DNA from: Oscillospiraceae bacterium
GTDB lineage: Bacteria; Bacillota; Clostridia; Oscillospirales; Oscillospiraceae
Length of the DNA stretch: 57,542 nucleotides
Direction of reading: 5' to 3'
NCBI GenBank assembly: GCA_017409205.1
Contig: JAFQTF010000012.1
Coordinates: forward strand, 1 to 57,542
Under the pieces are notes generated by a model. The model saw only the letters and a program-made list of their open reading frames with translations, was not told the origin of the DNA and searched no databases. Below, piece after piece: positions 41,008 to 49,155 of the stretch. The translations under genes and the position numbers were made by a program. Position 1 is the stretch's first letter; each line of letters starts with the position of its first letter.

Positions 41008-43395
41008 TTATCGGGGCAGGGAAGCGAAGATCGCTTCAGCACAGCGGACAGCCTCCATGGCGTCCTTGGTATAGTGGTCGGCGCCGATGGCGGCGGCATA
41101 TTCCGGATTCAGCACGGCACCGCCCACCATGATCCTGCACCAGGGGGCATGGATGCGCAGCTGGCGGATGGTCTCTTCCATGGCAGGCACTGTGGTGGTC
41201 ATCAGGGCGCTGAGGCCGACAATAGGCGCGCGAAGCTCCGTCACCTTCCGGACGATCACTTCCGGAGCCACATCCCGGCCCAGATCACAGACATCAAAGC
41301 CATAGTTTTCCAGCAGCAGCCTGACGATATTTTTGCCGATGTCATGGATATCGCCCTGGACAGTGGCCAGCACAAAGCTGCATTTTCCGCCATTGCTGTC
41401 TGCGGGCATGGCGGCTTTGATCTGTTCAAAAGCAGCCTTCGCGGCTTCAGCGCTCATCAGCAGCTGGGGAAGGTAGACGGTTTTGCTTTCAAAACCCATA
41501 CCTACCGCATTGAGTGCGGGGATGATCTCCTCCTGTACCAGATCCAGCGGCTTCCGGGAGGACAGCAGCTGAACGGTGGCGGCGGCTGCCGGCTCTTTCA
41601 GGCCCTTTACAATGGCCCTGTGCAGATCAGAGCCGGAGACAGAAGGGGCGGCGGCTGCGGGGATATCGGTATTCTTTTGGGCAAAGGCAATGTAGTTCTG
41701 GCAGTTTTCATCCAGCCCCATCAGAGCGCAGTAGCCATGGTATGCCTTCTGTATTTCCTGAGAGAAGGGATTGGCAATGGCAGCGGACAGACCATTGGCC
41801 AGCGCCAGGGTGAAGAAGCTTCCGTTTAGAATGTCCCGCTGGGGCAGGCCGAAGGAAACATTGGATACGCCCAGAGAGGTGTGGCATCCCAGTTCCCGGC
41901 GGATCCGGCGGACCGCCTCCAGCGTCTGAAGAGCCGCCTGAGGATCGGCGCTGACAGTCAGGGCCAGGGGATCAAAGATGATATCCTTCCCGGAAATGCC
42001 GTAGCTTTCCGCAGTTTCCAGAATGGAGCGGGCAATGGAAAGACGGCCATCGGCGGTCTCGGGGATGCCGGACGCATCCAGCGTCAGAGCCACCACCAGA
42101 CCACCGTATTTCTTTACCAGGGGGAATACGGCATCCATGCTTTCCCGCTTGCCGTTTACGGAGTTGACCATGGCCTTGCCGTTGTAACGGCGCAGGGCAG
42201 ATTCCATGGCAGTGGGATCGCTGGTATCGATCTGCAGCGGCAAATTGGAGATGGCCTGCAGTGCGCAGACGGCATTGGTCAGCATGGTGGTTTCGTCAAT
42301 TTCCGGCAGACCCACGTTTACATCCAGAATATGGGCGCCCTGTTCCTCCTGGGCAATGCCCTCTTTCAGAATGTAATCCATATCTCCGGCACGGAGGGCT
42401 TCCCGGAACCGCTTTTTGCCGGTGGGATTGATCCGTTCGCCGATAAAGACAGGCTTATCACCGAAGACTACTGCGTGGGTATAGGAGGAAGCCATAGTGA
42501 AATGCTTCACAGTTACCGGCACAGGCACAACATCTGCGGCAGCGGCAGTCAGTGCGTAAAGATAGGCAGGCGTGGTGCCGCAGCAGCCACCTGCGATCCG
42601 GACACCTTTGCGGAGCAGCTCTGCCACATCATCCGCAAATTCATCAGGCGTCACGTCAAAAACGGTTTGTTCGCCCACAGCCCTGGGCAGACCGGCATTG
42701 GGCTTCAGCAGGACAGGAACAGAAGCGTATTTCAGATACTCCTCCACCACAGGAGCCAGGGCTTTGGGGCCCAGAGAGCAGTTGACACCGATGGCATCGG
42801 CGCCCATACCCTCCAGCATGGCGATCATGGCGGCGGGGCTGGCGCCGGTCATCAGCTTACCATCCTCACCGTAGGCATTGGAGACGAAAACGGGAAGGGA
42901 GCTGTTCTCCTTTGCAGAGAGCAGCGCAGCCTTGGTCTCATAGCTGTCGTTCATGGTCTCAATGAAGATCAGATCCGCGCCGTATTTTGTACCCAGCCGG
43001 ACGGTTTCAGCGAAAACGGAAACAGCTTCCTCAAAGTCCAGATCGCCGTAGGGCTTCAGCAGCCGTCCCAGAGGGCCGATATCCAGGGCCACCCATTTGG
43101 GCTGGGTGCCGGTGCTCTCCCGGGCGGCTTTCCGGGCATTTTCCACGGCAGCACGGACAATGGAATCCAGTTCCTCCCGGGAGAATTTCAGGCAGCTGGC
43201 GCCGAAGGTGTTGGTGTTTACAACATTGCTTCCGGCGTCGAAATAGTCCCGGTGGATCCGGGTGATGATTTCCGGATGGGTCAGATTCCAGGTTTCCGGC
43301 AGTTCACCGGGCTTCAGCCCCTGGCTTTGGAGCAGGGTGCCCATACCGCCGTCCAGAAACAGCAGATTGTCTTTTGTAAATTCCAGAATATTCAT
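41008..43395 (-). CDS. metH: Cobalamin-dependent methionine synthase without reactivation domain
   Basis: 795 residues from ATG 43393-43395. It transfers the methyl group of methyl-tetrahydrofolate through cobalamin to homocysteine. Domains: homocysteine-binding (about 1-290, zinc Cys in 'AGGCCGTTPAY'), pterin-binding (about 320-560, 'GERINPTGKKRFREAL'), cobalamin-binding (about 590-795, DxHxxG as 'GDIHDIGKN', axial His near 684). The usual C-terminal AdoMet-binding reactivation domain is missing and is encoded by the upstream gene, whose stop overlaps this start by 4 bases. Confidence 0.95.
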   Translation of the reverse strand: MNILEFTKDNLLFLDGGMGTLLQSQGLKPGELPETWNLTHPEIITRIHRDYFDAGSNVVNTNTFGASCLKFSREELDSIVRAAVENARKAARESTGTQPKWVALDIGPLGRLLKPYGDLDFEEAVSVFAETVRLGTKYGADLIFIETMNDSYETKAALLSAKENSSLPVFVSNAYGEDGKLMTGASPAAMIAMLEGMGADAIGVNCSLGPKALAPVVEEYLKYASVPVLLKPNAGLPRAVGEQTVFDVTPDEFADDVAELLRKGVRIAGGCCGTTPAYLYALTAAAADVVPVPVTVKHFTMASSYTHAVVFGDKPVFIGERINPTGKKRFREALRAGDMDYILKEGIAQEEQGAHILDVNVGLPEIDETTMLTNAVCALQAISNLPLQIDTSDPTAMESALRRYNGKAMVNSVNGKRESMDAVFPLVKKYGGLVVALTLDASGIPETADGRLSIARSILETAESYGISGKDIIFDPLALTVSADPQAALQTLEAVRRIRRELGCHTSLGVSNVSFGLPQRDILNGSFFTLALANGLSAAIANPFSQEIQKAYHGYCALMGLDENCQNYIAFAQKNTDIPAAAAPSVSGSDLHRAIVKGLKEPAAAATVQLLSSRKPLDLVQEEIIPALNAVGMGFESKTVYLPQLLMSAEAAKAAFEQIKAAMPADSNGGKCSFVLATVQGDIHDIGKNIVRLLLENYGFDVCDLGRDVAPEVIVRKVTELRAPIVGLSALMTTTVPAMEETIRQLRIHAPWCRIMVGGAVLNPEYAAAIGADHYTKDAMEAVRCAEAIFASLPR

Positions 43396-44069
43396 GGTAT
43401 TCTCCTGTGGATGCAGTCGGTTTTGGGGCAGCTGGGGCATCCGGTAGTAGGATGGCCAGCGGCTTCGGGGCCAAGACCCACAATGGCTGTGACGGACTTG
43501 GAGGGTGACATCAGAAGACTGTCGTTCAGGGTCAGGCCGATCCGCCGGGCACAGTCAAGACTTTGGAAAATATCCCGCTGCAATTCAAGCGGCAGATCCC
43601 CGTAGCCGGGGCTGAACCGGGGCGCGGTGCGAAGACCTGCGCAGAGGGCTTCCTGCCGGATATGATCGCAGAAAACATCGCAGAGGGCTTCAATCCGTTC
43701 TGCGCCGATGGCCTGCAGCATAAGTCCCTTTGCCGGGGAAAGAATACCGTACCGGGCGATGAGCCGGTCCAGCGGAAGTCCCACTGTGGCGGCAAAAAGG
43801 ATGATCCGGTCACAGCCGGCAAGGTTTTTTTCCAGCGAGGCAGACTGAACTTGAGCAAAGCCCAGATCCAGGTGATCTGGCCTCCGGACAATGGGGAATT
43901 CCTGCCAGCACACCTTGCCGCTGAGAGCCGGTGCAGCTTCTGCCAGCGCCTCTTCCAGCAGGGCAGTCAGTTCCGGGGCATGGGTTCTGGCCCCGGCATA
44001 GCGCAGGATCTCCCGGCGGCAGGGCTCCGGCAGGGGAAAGATCCCGCTCAGAACAGTGTGCGGCATCAT
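43392..44069 (-). CDS. Stand-alone methionine synthase reactivation domain protein
   Basis: 225 residues. The C-terminal half carries the MetH activation-domain signature: 'RFSPGYGDLPLELQRDIF', 'GLTLNDSLLMSPSKSVTAI'. In E. coli this domain binds AdoMet and remethylates oxidised cobalamin; here it is a separate subunit. A Cys-rich end 'TTGCPSCPKTDCIHR' (about 207-221) could hold a metal or Fe-S cluster for the electron needed. ATGA-type 4-base overlaps connect it to metF before and metH after, implying tight coupling. Confidence 0.9.
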   Translation of the reverse strand: MMPHTVLSGIFPLPEPCRREILRYAGARTHAPELTALLEEALAEAAPALSGKVCWQEFPIVRRPDHLDLGFAQVQSASLEKNLAGCDRIILFAATVGLPLDRLIARYGILSPAKGLMLQAIGAERIEALCDVFCDHIRQEALCAGLRTAPRFSPGYGDLPLELQRDIFQSLDCARRIGLTLNDSLLMSPSKSVTAIVGLGPEAAGHPTTGCPSCPKTDCIHRRIP

Positions 44070-44938
44070 TTCAGCATTTCGGATACGTTGCTCTGGATCT
44101 GCTCCGCGACTTCCGGCTTGTTCATGGAGTAGACATGGACATTGTTGATGCCATTGGCATACAGGTCAATGATCTGGTCGGTGGCATAGATGATGCCGGC
44201 CTGCTTCATGGCAAAGGGATCGGAGCCAAACTTGTCCACCAGAGCCTTGAACCGCTGGGGAATGAAGGAGCCGGACAGTTTGATGGCCCGGTCGATCTGC
44301 TTGGCATTGGTGATGGGCATGATGCCGGCCACCACGGGAACGGTAATACCTGCTTCCCGGATCTTATACAGGAAGTTGTACAGCAGATTGTTGTCGAAGA
44401 ACATCTGAGTGGTCAGGAAGGAAACACCTGCATCCACTTTTTCCTTCAGGTGGAGAATGTCCTCTTTCTGATTGGCGCTTTCGGGATGCACTTCCGGATA
44501 GCAGGCGCCGCCGATGCAGAAATCGCCGCTGGCTTTCAGCTCATGGATCAGATCCACGGCATGGCGGTAGTGCCAGTTGCTGCGGTCGGCGCCGATCTGC
44601 TCCGGGGTCAGATCGCCCCGGAGGGCCATCACATTTTCGATTCCGGCCTCCTTCAGTTCTGTGATGCGCTGCCGCACGGTTTCCCGGGTGGAGGAAACGC
44701 AGGTCAGATGGGCGACAGTGGGGATGCCGTAATCCTGCTCGATGTGGCGGGCGATCTCCAGGGTGTACTTGCTGGTACCGCCGCCGGCACCGTAGGTGAC
44801 GCTCATAAAGGCGGGGTGCAGCAGCGCCATGGCTTCTGTGGCGTGGGTAACTGTTTCGATGGAAGAGTCCGTTTTGGGCGGGAACACCTCAAAGGACATG
44901 GACAGTTTGTTTTTTGCAAAATGTTCGGTAAGTTTCAT
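44066..44938 (-). CDS. metF: 5,10-methylenetetrahydrofolate reductase
   Basis: 290 residues. It makes 5-methyl-tetrahydrofolate for MetH. The barrel begins 'LSMSFEVFPPKTDSS' with the catalytic Glu, and FAD/folate residues appear in 'MSVTYGAGGGTS' and 'ALRGDLTPEQ'. I chose the ATG at 44936-44938 rather than 44944 because GGGGAG is 8 bases from the former and only 2 from the latter. First gene of the metF-reactivation-metH operon. Confidence 0.95.
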   Translation of the reverse strand: MKLTEHFAKNKLSMSFEVFPPKTDSSIETVTHATEAMALLHPAFMSVTYGAGGGTSKYTLEIARHIEQDYGIPTVAHLTCVSSTRETVRQRITELKEAGIENVMALRGDLTPEQIGADRSNWHYRHAVDLIHELKASGDFCIGGACYPEVHPESANQKEDILHLKEKVDAGVSFLTTQMFFDNNLLYNFLYKIREAGITVPVVAGIMPITNAKQIDRAIKLSGSFIPQRFKALVDKFGSDPFAMKQAGIIYATDQIIDLYANGINNVHVYSMNKPEVAEQIQSNVSEMLK

Positions 44939-44972
44939 AGCCATTTCTCCCCATAATAAATGTATAAAATCT

Positions 44973-45001
44973 ATCATAGCACAGAAAAAAAGCAATGTAA
45001 A
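44973..45001 (-). promoter_or_regulatory. Promoter of the metF operon
   Basis: Minus strand TTTACA (45001-44996), 17-base spacer, TATGAT (44978-44973). The leader to metF is only about 30 bases, so there is no room for an S-box or T-box riboswitch. Confidence 0.75.
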
Positions 45002-45081
45002 CATGAACACCCGAAAAAACAGTGAAACCCCCTGGTTTTCGGAAAAAATACAAGAATGGCAAAGAAACAGAAAAGAAAAGA

Positions 45082-45110
45082 TTGTGTTTCGCCTCGGCTT
45101 GTATTATAAT
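45082..45110 (+). promoter_or_regulatory. Promoter of the permuted NlpC/P60 gene
   Basis: TTGTGT (45082-45087), 17-base spacer, TATAAT (45105-45110), 31 bases before the start. Confidence 0.75.
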
Positions 45111-45141
45111 TACTTTATCTGCGCTTTCAGGGAGCAAAAAC

Positions 45142-45687
45142 ATGAAGACGATCTATATTCTGCTGACCAGAACCCAGTCCATTCTGTCCCGGACGGTTCG
45201 GTTTATGACCCATGATACCTATACCCATGCGGCCATCGCCTTCGATGAGGATATGCATGTACTCTACAGCTCTGCCCGGTGGGACGGAAACAATATGTTC
45301 CCCTGCGGTCCCTGCCGGGAGTATCTGCACAAGGGATTCTATGCCCGGCACAAGACTCCCTGCGCCGTTTATGCGCTGCAGGTGGAGGATGATGTCTATG
45401 ACCGGGCCAAAGCAGAGGTGGCGGAAATCATTGCCAATCAGCAGCAGTACCATTTCAACATCATCGGTCTGATGCTGTGCCGGATGCACATTCCCTTCCG
45501 CCGGAAGACCTACTTTTTCTGCTCCCAGTTTGTAGGGGAGATCCTGCACCGCAGCGGCGCCCTGGAACTGCCCCGGGATCCCTGCCTGATTCGTCCCAGT
45601 GACTATACCCGGCTGCCCCAGCTGAAATTCCGCTGGCAGGGCTATACCAGCCAGGTTAAGCGCGCATTCGGAGGTAACCTGATTTGA
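45142..45687 (+). CDS. Permuted NlpC/P60 (YiiX/YycO-like) hydrolase
   Basis: 181 residues from ATG 45142 behind GGGAG; the open frame upstream is not used. The circularly permuted papain-like fold puts His first ('DTYTHAAIAFDEDMHVLYS', His29) and the nucleophile Cys later ('YFFCSQFVGEIL', Cys127). Such proteins cleave amide or ester bonds in lipids or peptides; the exact substrate is not known. The next gene starts within its stop codon region (TTG 45684), so the two are translationally coupled and probably work together. Confidence 0.85.
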   Translation: MKTIYILLTRTQSILSRTVRFMTHDTYTHAAIAFDEDMHVLYSSARWDGNNMFPCGPCREYLHKGFYARHKTPCAVYALQVEDDVYDRAKAEVAEIIANQQQYHFNIIGLMLCRMHIPFRRKTYFFCSQFVGEILHRSGALELPRDPCLIRPSDYTRLPQLKFRWQGYTSQVKRAFGGNLI

Positions 45688-46925
45688 AGACTGCCCCATC
45701 CTATCCCATCGACAATTCTGCCATTTTGTATCTGGCCCAGATGGGGCCTGACCATACCAATGTTTACCGGTTTTCCCTGACGCTGGCAGAGCCGGTGTGC
45801 CCGGAACTGCTGCAGCAGGCGGCGGACCGGATATGTCCCCGGTTTCCCACAATCTTTGCGGGCTTCCGGGAGGGAATCTTTTCCTACGCCGTAATCCCGG
45901 CGGTGTCTGCGCCCCGGGTACAGGCAGACCCCGGTCTGCTGAAGACCATGACCCGGTCCGAAATGAACCGCTGCGCATACCGGATCTATTATGACAGCCA
46001 TGAGATCGCCATTGAAGCCTTCCATGCCCTGACCGACGGCTATGGCGCCATTGCTTCCTTCCGGACACTGGCAGCGGAGTATCTGTTCCTGCGCTATGGC
46101 ATCGACTCCCCCGAACGCAGCGGTATGCTGGAAAGCGGCGAACCGGACTGGCAGGAAGAACTGCGGGATGCCTATCTGGATCATGCCGGGGGAAAACCCT
46201 CCGGTGTGCCCAACCGGCAGGCCTATCAGCTCACCGGTGAAAACCGGGACTGGCGGGTGAAGGCATCCGTGGAACCCTTCTCCACCCGGCAGCTGCTGGA
46301 TGCCGCAAAGGAAAGCGGCATTTCCGTAACTGCCATGCTCTCCGGTATTATGGCAGAAGCCATTATGGAGCTGCAGCGAAAAAACAGCCCTTCCGGACGG
46401 GAGAAGCCGGTGCGGATCATGGTGCCCATTGACCTGCGGCGGAAGTTCCCCAGCAGGACGCTGCGGAACTTTATTCTCTATGCACTGCCCACCATGGAAC
46501 CGGAAGAAGCGCAGCTGCCCCGGCGGGAGCGGCTGCAGCGACTGCACCATCAGCTGCGGCAGCAGACGAGCCGGGATGCCCTGGCACCTCAGATCGCCCG
46601 GAATGTGCGGCTGCAGGCCAGCTGGTGTTTCCGCATGATCCCGCTGAAGCTGAAATGCTTTGCCATGCGGCTGGCCTACAGATTTTTCGGCGAGTGCAAT
46701 TCCAGCATCACCCTGACTAATCTGGGCCCGGTGCCGCTGTCGGAGGAGCTGAAACCCCATATCCAAAAGATCGAGGTCCATCTGACGCCCCGAAGAGGGT
46801 CACCCTATAACTGCGCCCTGATTTCCTGCGGGGATACCACCTGCATCAGCATCACCCGTTTCGGTGCAATGCCGGAGCTGGAAGAATTGTTCTTCAGCAA
46901 GCTGCGCAGCGTGCTGGAAGTGTAA
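45684..46925 (+). CDS. Condensation-fold acyltransferase (alcohol acetyltransferase-like)
   Basis: 413 residues starting at TTG 45684 after GGAGGTAACC, overlapping the previous stop by 4 bases. It carries the HxxxDG motif of the condensation/BAHD-like acyltransferase superfamily as 'FHALTDGYGA' (His114, Asp118). Near the end, 'ITLTNLGPVPL' matches the structural motif of that fold. It most likely transfers an acyl group to an alcohol or amine, perhaps in lipid or surface-glycolipid synthesis. A Leu/Arg-rich region at 340-360 could be membrane-associating. The acceptor is unknown. Confidence 0.82.
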   Translation: MKTAPSYPIDNSAILYLAQMGPDHTNVYRFSLTLAEPVCPELLQQAADRICPRFPTIFAGFREGIFSYAVIPAVSAPRVQADPGLLKTMTRSEMNRCAYRIYYDSHEIAIEAFHALTDGYGAIASFRTLAAEYLFLRYGIDSPERSGMLESGEPDWQEELRDAYLDHAGGKPSGVPNRQAYQLTGENRDWRVKASVEPFSTRQLLDAAKESGISVTAMLSGIMAEAIMELQRKNSPSGREKPVRIMVPIDLRRKFPSRTLRNFILYALPTMEPEEAQLPRRERLQRLHHQLRQQTSRDALAPQIARNVRLQASWCFRMIPLKLKCFAMRLAYRFFGECNSSITLTNLGPVPLSEELKPHIQKIEVHLTPRRGSPYNCALISCGDTTCISITRFGAMPELEELFFSKLRSVLEV

Positions 46926-46948
46926 ACAATCCTTTATCGCATGACGCT

Positions 46949-46981
46949 CTGCCCCTGTTTTCAGGGGCAGTTTTTCTTTTG
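46949..46981 (+). terminator. Terminator after the acyltransferase
   Basis: CTGCCCCTG/CAGGGGCAG with a 4-base loop, followed by TTTTTCTTTT. Confidence 0.9.
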
Positions 46982-47039
46982 CAAGTGATTGCATCCAACT
47001 GTGCTTTTCGGTATAATGGCAGAAAAAGGAGGGGATCTC

Positions 47040-48035
47040 ATGAAGGAAATCCGGCTGGGTACCATAGGTACCGGCGTCATTGTGGAGCAGTTTCTGGATC
47101 AGGTAGTCAGAACAGAAGGCATCTGCCTGAGGGCGGTCTATTCCAGAAAGTATGACAAGGGTTCTGCACTGGCGGAAAAATACGGCGCGGGGCAGGTATA
47201 TACAGATCTTGACAGCTTTTTTTATGCAGAGGAAATGGACTGCGTCTATATCGCCAGTCCCAATATCCTGCACTATCCCCAGACGAAGCAGGCGCTGCTT
47301 TCCGGCAAGCATGTCCTGTGCGAAAAGCCCTTCTGCACCACGGTAAAGCAGGCGGAAGAACTGTTTGCCCTGGCGGAGGAACGGGGACTTCTGCTGATGG
47401 AGGCGGTACCTACCGCGTTTCTGCCCAATTTGAATGTGATCCGGGAGCAGCTGCCCAAGATCGGAAAGCTGCGGCTGGTGCAGGGTAACTACAGCCAGTA
47501 TTCCAGCCGCTATGACGCCCTGCGGCAGGAACAGGCGCTGCCCAATGTATTCAATCCCGCTTTCGCAGGCGGCTGCCTGATGGATCTGAACTACTACAAC
47601 GTGTATCTGAATGTGGCTCTTTTCGGAAGTCCGGATCGGGTGCAGTACTGGCCAAATCTCCACAGCGGCGGCGTGGATACATCCGGTATCCTGATCCTGC
47701 AGTATCCCGGCTTTGTCAGCCAGGCTTCCGGCGCAAAGGACACCTGGTACGACAGCGTATTCACCATCCAGGGGGAGGACGGCTTCATCCAGATCCCCGG
47801 CGGCAGCAACGGTCTGCGGCAGGTGCGGGTGGTGACAAAGACCACGGATGAGACCTTCGACCTGCAGAGCGATCCTGCCCGGTTGTCCTATGAGGTGCGC
47901 AGAATGACGGACATCCTCCTGCGGGAAGACCGGGAGGCGATCAGCAGACTGCGCAGCACCACCCTTGCGGTGATAGCGGTGCTGGAAGCGGGCCGGAAGT
48001 CCGGCGGCATCCGGTTCCCCGGTGAAGAATGGTAA
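47040..48035 (+). CDS. Gfo/Idh/MocA-family oxidoreductase
   Basis: 331 residues from ATG 47040 behind AGGAGGGGA. The N-terminal NAD(P) fold has 'LGTIGTGVIVEQFLDQV' and the catalytic Lys lies in 'CEKPFCTT' (about 97-104). The C-terminal sheet domain has 'GGCLMDLNYYNVYLNVALFG', where family members carry the second catalytic motif. It probably oxidises or reduces a sugar or cyclitol derivative. It stands alone between terminator and LicT leader. Confidence 0.9.
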   Translation: MKEIRLGTIGTGVIVEQFLDQVVRTEGICLRAVYSRKYDKGSALAEKYGAGQVYTDLDSFFYAEEMDCVYIASPNILHYPQTKQALLSGKHVLCEKPFCTTVKQAEELFALAEERGLLLMEAVPTAFLPNLNVIREQLPKIGKLRLVQGNYSQYSSRYDALRQEQALPNVFNPAFAGGCLMDLNYYNVYLNVALFGSPDRVQYWPNLHSGGVDTSGILILQYPGFVSQASGAKDTWYDSVFTIQGEDGFIQIPGGSNGLRQVRVVTKTTDETFDLQSDPARLSYEVRRMTDILLREDREAISRLRSTTLAVIAVLEAGRKSGGIRFPGEEW

Positions 48036-48142
48036 CAGCGGGGCGGCCCATAAGCGGCCGCTCTGTTTTCGTCATTTTATACGACAAAAAGGAACTGAAA
48101 TTGGTACAGATGACGGTTTTTGGCTTGGAATGGCTGTAGCCC

Positions 48143-48171
48143 TTGACAAATAAACGTCAAAAAAGTATTAT
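48143..48171 (+). promoter_or_regulatory. Promoter of the LicT-EIICB-GH4 operon
   Basis: TTGACA (48143-48148), 17-base spacer, TATTAT (48166-48171). Confidence 0.8.
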
Positions 48172-48198
48172 AAATTACGTAATTATGAATATTCCGAC

Positions 48199-48260
48199 GT
48201 GTTACTGTTCGATCAGGCATGAGTTCCCCATTTTAACATGGTGAAGTCATGCCCTTTTTT
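48199..48260 (+). promoter_or_regulatory. RAT antiterminator overlapping a leader terminator
   Basis: The segment 48199-48222, GTTACTG then CAGGCATGA, resembles the RNA antiterminator (RAT) bound by LicT/SacY-type proteins. It overlaps the left arm of a terminator: GGCATGA (48216-48222) with TCATGCC (48247-48253), an inner CCAT/ATGG hairpin, then six T (48255-48260). LicT binding to the RAT would prevent the terminator, so the operon controls itself. Confidence 0.85.
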
Positions 48261-48322
48261 GTTATTTGGATGGAGAAAATGGGGAGAAAAGTTTGGTTTT
48301 CTCTGGAATTTGGGGTAACGGT

Positions 48323-49141
48323 ATGAAGGCGAACAAGGTTTATAACAACAATGCGGTGGCAGCGGTGGTTCCGGACGGCAGGGAAGCCATCCTGGTGGGC
48401 TCCGGCATCGGCTTCGGCAAGCGGCCCGGAGATGTCATCGATCAGAAAAAGATCCAGAAGATCTACTATATCCAGGACGAGCTGCAGTCCCGGTTCCTGC
48501 AGCTTCTGAAGGATGCCCGGCCGGAGGCGCTGCAGGCGGCGGAGGATATTCTCCACCATGCCAGAAGCCAGGGCCTGGAGCTGAAGAACCAGCTGATCCT
48601 GTCCCTGACGGATCACATCTGCTTTGCATTGGAGCGGGCGGAGCAGGGCACCCGGCTGCCCTATCTGATGCTGTCGGAAACCAAAATGATGTATCCCAAG
48701 GAGTTTGAGATTGGCCGCTGGGCTCTGGAGCGGATCGCTGCGCTGTGCGGCACAGAGCTTCCCCAGTACGAGGCGGGCTATATCGCATTGCAGCTGGCCT
48801 CCGCCGAAATGAACGGCGAAGAAGTTTACGACAGCCTGAAGCTGGTCAATGGCGTCATAGAGATCATCAAAGAGGTCTATGACATTGAACTGAACCCCGA
48901 CGATGTGGATACCATCCGGCTGACCACCCACCTGAAATTCCTGGCCCAGCGGATTCTCCGCCGCTCCCAGTGGAATGATGATGACATGGACGGCCTTTAC
49001 CAGATGCTGCTGTTCCGGCATGCCAAAAACCGGGACTGCATTGCCCGCATCACCGCTTACATTCGGAATCACTTTTCCTATGAGCTCAATCATCAGGAAA
49101 AAGTATATTTAATGATTCACCTCAGCAAAATATTAAATTAA
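48323..49141 (+). CDS. BglG/LicT-family transcriptional antiterminator
   Basis: 272 residues. The N-terminal RNA-binding CAT domain begins 'MKANKVYNNNAVAAV' and includes 'ILVGSGIGFGKRPGD' (about 22-36). Two PRD domains follow (about 65-170, 171-272), with His residues in 'DHICFALERA' and 'TTHLKFLAQR' for phosphorylation by the PTS. Phosphorylation by its EII inactivates it until the sugar is present. I chose ATG 48323 because the CAT domain starts there, though its RBS (GGGGTAAC) is modest. Just upstream of the PTS permease. Confidence 0.93.
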   Translation: MKANKVYNNNAVAAVVPDGREAILVGSGIGFGKRPGDVIDQKKIQKIYYIQDELQSRFLQLLKDARPEALQAAEDILHHARSQGLELKNQLILSLTDHICFALERAEQGTRLPYLMLSETKMMYPKEFEIGRWALERIAALCGTELPQYEAGYIALQLASAEMNGEEVYDSLKLVNGVIEIIKEVYDIELNPDDVDTIRLTTHLKFLAQRILRRSQWNDDDMDGLYQMLLFRHAKNRDCIARITAYIRNHFSYELNHQEKVYLMIHLSKILN

Positions 49142-49155
49142 AGGAGAAGAAACGT

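Noticed and set aside
44939-45141. Possible S-box or T-box riboswitch ahead of metF
   Set aside because: The promoter leaves a leader of only about 30 bases, too short for either.
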